Below, in pieces: positions 58,726 to 64,000 of a stretch of DNA of 64,000 bases. The stretch's first letter is position 1, and every line of letters starts with the position of its first letter. This DNA is from Phormidium tenue FACHB-1050 (GTDB lineage: Bacteria; Cyanobacteriota; Cyanobacteriia; Pseudanabaenales; Pseudanabaenaceae). The stretch lies in contig NZ_JACJQY010000014.1 of the NCBI RefSeq assembly GCF_014696925.1, forward strand, positions 43,103 to 107,102. The letters are read 5' to 3'. The notes under the pieces are model-generated. The model ran no database searches, was not told the origin of the DNA, and saw only the letters and a list, made by a program, of their open reading frames with translations. The position numbers and the translations under genes were made by a program.

Positions 58726-61700
58726 ATGCATCGTATTGCCACTATTTCAGGGGGCTGGAACCAGTCCACCGACAGCGTTATTTTTGTTGATCAGCAACCT
58801 GCACCGATTGTGATCATTACTGCTGCGGATACGGATATCCAAACCCTTGCAGCGGCTACAGCCCGTTTGCCCGAAGATTTTCCACAAATTCGAGTGGTGA
58901 ATGTCTTGCAATTACAGCAACAAATAGCGATCGATACCTATGCCGAAGAGGTGTTAGCTTACGCAAAGGTCATTATCTTACGGTTAATTGGTGGGCAATC
59001 CTATTGGAGTTATGGATTAGAAGTCGTTAAGGAGGTAGTAGAGAATACGGGTGCAGTTTTAATTGTTTTACCAGGGGATGAGCGCCCTGATCCAAATTTA
59101 ACTAGTCATTCTACGACGACACTAACTTTGGTAAATCAGGCTTGGCAATATTTTATTGAAGCAGGAATTACGAACTATCATAATTTACTCAAATTTATTG
59201 CAACGGAATTTCTGGATGATGCGATGGAATATCAACTTCCTCAACCAGTGCCACGCATCGGGATTTATGAAGTTTCTCTTCCTGCCGAAGAAAAAAGTAG
59301 TAACGGATTAGTCGCAATTATTTTTTATCGCGCCCATTACTTATCAGGTAATACGGCAGCGATCGCGTCTTTGTGTAAGGCTTTAGCTAAGCGTAAGGTT
59401 AAACCTTTACCAATCTATGTTTCATCCTTAAAGGAACCCGATGTGCAAGCGGAATTAATTCGCTATTGCTTGCCTGAATCTGGTCAAAAAGTAGATGTGA
59501 TTTTGAATACGACTAGCTTCTCTTTAGCAAGTTTAAAAACCGATACACCGCAAGTCGATCTTTGGGAAGCTTTGAATGTGCCTGTGTTTCAGGTGATTTT
59601 TAGTGGTGGACTTAAGAAAACTTGGGCAAATGGTACACAAGGACTAAATCCTCGCGATATGGCGATGAATGTGGTCTTACCTGAAGTTGATGGCAGAATT
59701 ATCACAAGGGCAGTTTCCTTTAAAGCGATGCAGGGACAAAATCTGGCTTTGCAAACGGAAGTATTGACCTATGAACCTGTACGATCGCGGATTAATTTTG
59801 TCACTGATCTGGCGGTGAAATGGATACAGCTAAAGCACACGGATGTAAGCGATCGCAAAATAGCTTTAATCCTTGCCAATTATCCTAATCGTGATGGCAG
59901 ATTAGCCAATGGAGTTGGTTTAGATACCCCAGCCAGTTGTTTAGAGATTCTCAAGTCTCTGCGAAGTTCAGGCTATAGCGTTGGCGAAATCCCTGAAACT
60001 AGCGACGAATTGATGAAGTTGTTAACGACAGGCGTAACCAACGATCGCGAATCCTTTGGAGAGCGACAGGTCTATCAATCTTTAGCATTAGCAGATTATC
60101 AAAACTATTTCCAGAATTTGCCCGAACCTGTGCAAAATGGAATTAGTAACCGATGGAATCAGCCAAAGCAAGAACAAGAATTTGCGATCGCGGGTATGCA
60201 ATTTGGCAATATTTTTGTCGGTATTCAGCCATCACGCGGTTATGACCTTGATCCTACTCTCAATTACCATGCGCCCGATTTAGAGCCGACCCATGATTAT
60301 ATGGCTTTCTATCATTGGGTGCGCGACAAGTTTAACGCCCATGCGATCGCCCATATCGGCAAACATGGCAATCTCGAATGGCTTCCCGGCAAGAGTGTGG
60401 CTCTATCGGAAAATTGCTATCCTGAAGCCGCTTTTGGTGCGATGCCTCATTTCTATCCCTTTATCGTCAATGACCCTGGGGAAGGTTCTCAAGCAAAAAG
60501 GCGATCGCAAGCCGTTATTCTTGACCATCTCACTCCGCCGATGACTCGCGCTGAGTTGTATGGCGGCTTGCAGCAATTAGAAGGCTTAATCGATGAATAT
60601 TACGAGGCGGAAACTCTTGATCCTTCACGTTTGGGTATGATTCGCGATCGCCTCATCGAAACCATCAAACAGGAAAATCTCTATCATGATCTAGGAATTT
60701 CCCTAGACCGTTTAGAGGATTCTTTAAATACAATTCTCACGACAGCCGATGGTTATCTTTGCGAGATTAAGGAGGCGCAAATTCGTGATGGGTTACATAT
60801 TTTCGGGCAATGCCCAGAAGGTCAGCAGTTAAGGGATTTGGTTGTAGCGATCGCCCGAAATCCTACGGCTAATCGGATGGGGTTGACTAGGGCGATCGCG
60901 CAAGAGTGGCAATTAGATTTTGATCCCCTGACTGCAGATTTAGGGGAATTACTTGCAGCAAATTCGCATCCACGTTTAGCTAATTGTCGGATTATTGGTG
61001 ATGCGGTGGAAGTTATAGAGGAATATGCGGCGGAGTTGGTAGCAGAGATTCTTGAAGAGATCCCCCCTACCCCCCTTGCAAAGGGGGGCGAGATTCCAAT
61101 CAAAGAGATTTATGCTAGTAGCAAAAAACCTGAAGTCCCCCTTTATAAGGGGGATTTAGGGGGATCTTTTAGAGATTTAAAAATAGAAGAGATCCCCTCT
61201 ACCCCCCTTGCAAAGGGGGGCGAGATTCCAATCAAAGAGATTTGTGCTAATAGCAAAAAGTCTGAAGTCCCCCTTTATAAGGGGGATTTAGGGGGATCTT
61301 TTGGAGATTTAAAAATAGAAGAGATCCCCCCTACCCTCCTTGCAAAGGGGGGCGAGATTGTGGCGGAACTAACGTGGATTCGCGATCGCCTGCTCCCCTC
61401 TCTCTACAAAACCAAGCAAGAAATTACAAATCTTTTGCGCGGACTCAATGGTGAATATGTGCCTAGTGGTGCATCAGGTGCGCCGACAAGGGGTAGACCT
61501 GAAGTATTACCCACAGGACGGAATTTCTATTCGGTTGATATTAGGGCTGTGCCGACGGAAACGGCTTGGGATATTGGGCGCAAAGCTGCGGATGTGTTGA
61601 TCGAAACTTACACTCAAGAGCATGGTGAATATCCGCAAACCTTGGGGCTATCAATTTGGGGAACTTCCACCATGCGAACGGGAGGCGATGATCTTGCGGA

Positions 61701-62727
61701 AGCTCTGGCTCTGCTTGGTGTGCAACCTGTTTGGGATGGCGTATCGCGTCGCGTCGTGGATTTTGAGATTTTGCCTTTATCAATTCTTGGTCGTCCCCGT
61801 GTGGATGTCACATTGCGAATTTCGGGATTCTTTCGAGATGCGTTCCCAAATCTGATCGATCTATTTGATAGTGCGGTGAACGCGGTTGCGAATCTTGATG
61901 AACTTGCTGATCAAAATCCCTTAGCGGCAAAAGTCCAAGCAGAATCTGCACAATGGCAAAAGGAAGGCTTGACTTTAGAACAAGCGGAAGAGCGATCGCG
62001 TTATCGGGTATTTGGCTCGAAGCCAAGCGCCTATGGTGCGGGTTTGCAGGGCTTAATCGAGTCGCAAAATTGGGAGAGTGAGCAGGATTTAGCCCGTGCT
62101 TATATCAATTGGAGTGCCTACGCCTACACTAGCAAGTCTGAGGGTAAATCGGCTCCCGAAGCCTTCAATCAACGCCTCGGCAATATGCAAATCGTACTGC
62201 AAAATCAGGATAATCGCGAGCATGACATTCTCGATTCCGATGATTATTATCAGTTTCAAGGTGGAATGACAACGGCTGTCAAATCTATATCTGGCAATGC
62301 TCCAGATGTCTACTTTGGCGATAATTCACGGATGGCTCAGCCAAAGGTTCGCAAATTGAGTGAAGAGATTGCGCGGGTTTATCGATCGCGTGTTGTTAAT
62401 CCCAAATGGATATCAGGCGCAATGCGTCACGGTTACAAAGGGGCTTTCGAGATGTCGGCAACCCTTGATTATCTGTTTGCCTATGATGCTACGACTAACT
62501 GCGTTTCGGACTTCATGTATGAGGGAGTTGCGGAGGCTTATATCTTTAATCCTGAAGTCCAGAATTTTATTAAGTCTAGCAATCCTTGGGCGTTGCGAGA
62601 TATGTCGGAGCGCTTACTAGAAGCGAATCAGCGTGGGATGTGGCAAGATGTGACTGCGGATATGTTGGATCGTTTAAAGGCGATCGCTAATGAAGCCGAA
62701 GGAGCGATCGAATCTCAGACAAGTTAA
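58726..62727 (+). CDS. cobN: Cobaltochelatase CobN subunit, carrying in-frame repeat array
   Basis: CobN/Mg-chelatase H features: HIGKHGNLEWLPGKSVALSENCYPEAAFGAMPHFYPFIVNDPGEGSQAKRRSQAVILDHLTPP. Confidence 0.94.
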   Translation: MHRIATISGGWNQSTDSVIFVDQQPAPIVIITAADTDIQTLAAATARLPEDFPQIRVVNVLQLQQQIAIDTYAEEVLAYAKVIILRLIGGQSYWSYGLEVVKEVVENTGAVLIVLPGDERPDPNLTSHSTTTLTLVNQAWQYFIEAGITNYHNLLKFIATEFLDDAMEYQLPQPVPRIGIYEVSLPAEEKSSNGLVAIIFYRAHYLSGNTAAIASLCKALAKRKVKPLPIYVSSLKEPDVQAELIRYCLPESGQKVDVILNTTSFSLASLKTDTPQVDLWEALNVPVFQVIFSGGLKKTWANGTQGLNPRDMAMNVVLPEVDGRIITRAVSFKAMQGQNLALQTEVLTYEPVRSRINFVTDLAVKWIQLKHTDVSDRKIALILANYPNRDGRLANGVGLDTPASCLEILKSLRSSGYSVGEIPETSDELMKLLTTGVTNDRESFGERQVYQSLALADYQNYFQNLPEPVQNGISNRWNQPKQEQEFAIAGMQFGNIFVGIQPSRGYDLDPTLNYHAPDLEPTHDYMAFYHWVRDKFNAHAIAHIGKHGNLEWLPGKSVALSENCYPEAAFGAMPHFYPFIVNDPGEGSQAKRRSQAVILDHLTPPMTRAELYGGLQQLEGLIDEYYEAETLDPSRLGMIRDRLIETIKQENLYHDLGISLDRLEDSLNTILTTADGYLCEIKEAQIRDGLHIFGQCPEGQQLRDLVVAIARNPTANRMGLTRAIAQEWQLDFDPLTADLGELLAANSHPRLANCRIIGDAVEVIEEYAAELVAEILEEIPPTPLAKGGEIPIKEIYASSKKPEVPLYKGDLGGSFRDLKIEEIPSTPLAKGGEIPIKEICANSKKSEVPLYKGDLGGSFGDLKIEEIPPTLLAKGGEIVAELTWIRDRLLPSLYKTKQEITNLLRGLNGEYVPSGASGAPTRGRPEVLPTGRNFYSVDIRAVPTETAWDIGRKAADVLIETYTQEHGEYPQTLGLSIWGTSTMRTGGDDLAEALALLGVQPVWDGVSRRVVDFEILPLSILGRPRVDVTLRISGFFRDAFPNLIDLFDSAVNAVANLDELADQNPLAAKVQAESAQWQKEGLTLEQAEERSRYRVFGSKPSAYGAGLQGLIESQNWESEQDLARAYINWSAYAYTSKSEGKSAPEAFNQRLGNMQIVLQNQDNREHDILDSDDYYQFQGGMTTAVKSISGNAPDVYFGDNSRMAQPKVRKLSEEIARVYRSRVVNPKWISGAMRHGYKGAFEMSATLDYLFAYDATTNCVSDFMYEGVAEAYIFNPEVQNFIKSSNPWALRDMSERLLEANQRGMWQDVTADMLDRLKAIANEAEGAIESQTS
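61057..61358 (+). repeat. Two 132-bp tandem units plus partial third, in frame in cobN
   Basis: Unit starts GAGATCCC at 61057, 61189 and 61321; encodes EIPPTPLAKGGEIPIKEIYASSKKPEVPLYKGDLGGSFRDLKIE. Confidence 0.95.
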
Positions 62728-62801
62728 AAGACATTTCTGAGACTCAATGAGAGATAGGGTTTCTGCTAATGTTATATTTAAGTATAACTACAAGAAAAAT
62801 T

Positions 62802-63056
62802 ATGCACACCACAAATCTTCGTAAGGTCGGTGGCTCGATCATGTTGGCGATTCCCCCCGCCGTCCTCGAAATTTTAAACCTACAATCAGGTACAACTGTG
62901 GGGGTTGCTGTTGACAATGGCAGACTGATTATTGAACCTCAACCAAAACCAATATATTCACTAGATGAGCTTTTGGCGCAATGCAATCCTAATGCTCCGA
63001 TAACGGAAGACGATCGCGTTTGGCTAGATGTCAAACCTGTGGGGAATGAACTGTGA
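62802..63056 (+). CDS. MazE/AbrB-type antitoxin
   Basis: MHTTNLRKVGGSIMLAIPPAVLEILNLQSGTTVGVAVDNGRLIIEPQ. Confidence 0.92.
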   Translation: MHTTNLRKVGGSIMLAIPPAVLEILNLQSGTTVGVAVDNGRLIIEPQPKPIYSLDELLAQCNPNAPITEDDRVWLDVKPVGNEL

Positions 63057-63391
63057 AACGTGGTGATATTTATCTTGTTTCGCTTGATCCCACGGAAGGA
63101 CATGAGCAACAGGGAACTAGACCAGTTTTGATTGTCTCTCCTGATAAATTCAACGCCTTAACTAAAGTCCCTATCGTTGTTCCAATTACATCAGGTGGAA
63201 ATTTTGCGAGAACCGCAGGTTTTGCTGTTTCTCTAGATTCTGCTGGAACCATCACTAAAGGTGTAGTTCGTTGCGATCAACCCCGTCCTATTGACTTGTC
63301 TGCTCGTAAAGCGCGAAAGTTAGAGAGTGTGCCAGATGCGATTATTGATGATGTATTGGCTAGAATTGTTGCTCTATTTAGCCCTCAATAA
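63053..63391 (+). CDS. MazF/ChpB-type endoribonuclease toxin
   Basis: MKRGDIYLVSLDPTEGHEQQGTRPVLIVSPDKFNALTKVPIVVPIT; GTG start overlapping the antitoxin stop. Confidence 0.93.
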   Translation: MKRGDIYLVSLDPTEGHEQQGTRPVLIVSPDKFNALTKVPIVVPITSGGNFARTAGFAVSLDSAGTITKGVVRCDQPRPIDLSARKARKLESVPDAIIDDVLARIVALFSPQ

Positions 63392-63417
63392 TTTTGCGAT
63401 CGCTGATTATTGGAATA

Positions 63418-63634
63418 TTATGGCGTTTGATATCCAAGGGTAAATAGGACAGTTCTTTCTAACTCGGCAATTACGTTTATGTCTAGCTGTCCTAATCTTT
63501 TAATCAAGCGAGTTTTGTCAAGTACTCGGAGTTGATGACATAGTGCAACTGAGTCTTGATTTAATCCGCCTTGACCGTTAGAAATCAGTAAACAGCTTGG
63601 TAAAGCTGCACGGCGTAAATTACTGGAGTCTAGA
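63418..63634 (-). pseudogene. C-terminal fragment of a second MazF/PemK-like toxin
   Basis: Minus frame: LDSSNLRRAALPSCLLISNGQGGLNQDSVALCHQLRVLDKTRLIKRLGQLDINVIAELERTVLFTLGYQTP*. Confidence 0.65.
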
Positions 63635-63793
63635 CTAAGTTGATTAAAAAAATCAAAAAAAGAGCAGGAAAAAGTAACCCAGAGAATGGATAACTGAGCA
63701 AATCCAAGAGAATGAAAAGGAGACGCTCATATGGGGAAGCAGGTGAAATGGCAAAATAGGAGGGAGTCATTTTCATGAATCGATAGAGATGCC

Positions 63794-64000
63794 ATGATCA
63801 AATTTCCCCTGACGGAATTGTTAGATGAGCAAGCCTGCTATGAATGGTTATTAGAAATTCTACATCCGAAAGGATTGTATTGTCCCAATGGACACGCAAT
63901 ACCAGTGGGACAAGCGCCACACGATCGCCAACGTACACCAATCGTCAAATACAAGTGTCGGGAATGTGGGAAAGTGTTCCATATTTTTACAGGGACAGAC
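63794..64000 (+). mobile_element. IS transposase N-terminus (zinc-ribbon, IS1595/IS1-like), cut by window edge
   Basis: MIKFPLTELLDEQACYEWLLEILHPKGLYCPNGHAIPVGQAPHDRQRTPIVKYKCRECGKVFHIFTGTD. Confidence 0.75.

Overview
This 64 kb window looks like ordinary chromosome from a filamentous or unicellular cyanobacterium (Pseudanabaena-like by feel; inference only). It has abundant HIP1 GCGATCGC sites, a photosystem II Psb30 gene, and housekeeping genes (murQ, dapF, murD, ftsI-like, grxC, gyrA-like, aroK, argD, mnmA, cobB, cobN). It also carries a complete cyanate uptake and degradation operon (cynA-B-D-S) behind a textbook NtcA-type promoter. Accessory content includes a CHAT-domain protein, two class III nucleotidyl cyclases, a CheA-hybrid/MCP pair, a Ser/Thr kinase next to a WD40 protein, a MazEF-type TA pair beside a decayed second MazF-like fragment and an IS at the right edge, an MNT gene with a truncated HEPN remnant, and five tandem small exported proteins of unknown function. 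The most striking signal is a dense population (about 45 seen by eye) of long, nearly perfect hairpins, mostly with 3-nt loops. Many share AAACCCAA...TTGGGTTT ends, a GGCGGCGC-NNN-GCGCCGCC core and conserved single-stranded flanks, which implies a mobile, MITE-like family rather than independent terminators. A subset sits at a similar place and orientation just upstream of start codons. Separate repeat families have entered genes in frame: 132-bp tandem units in cobN, 90 nt in cobB and 42 nt in a glycosyltransferase. A tRNA-Arg(UCU) gene shows an apparent compensated swap of the elbow pair G19-C56 to U19-A56. No rRNA operon, CRISPR array or prophage was seen.
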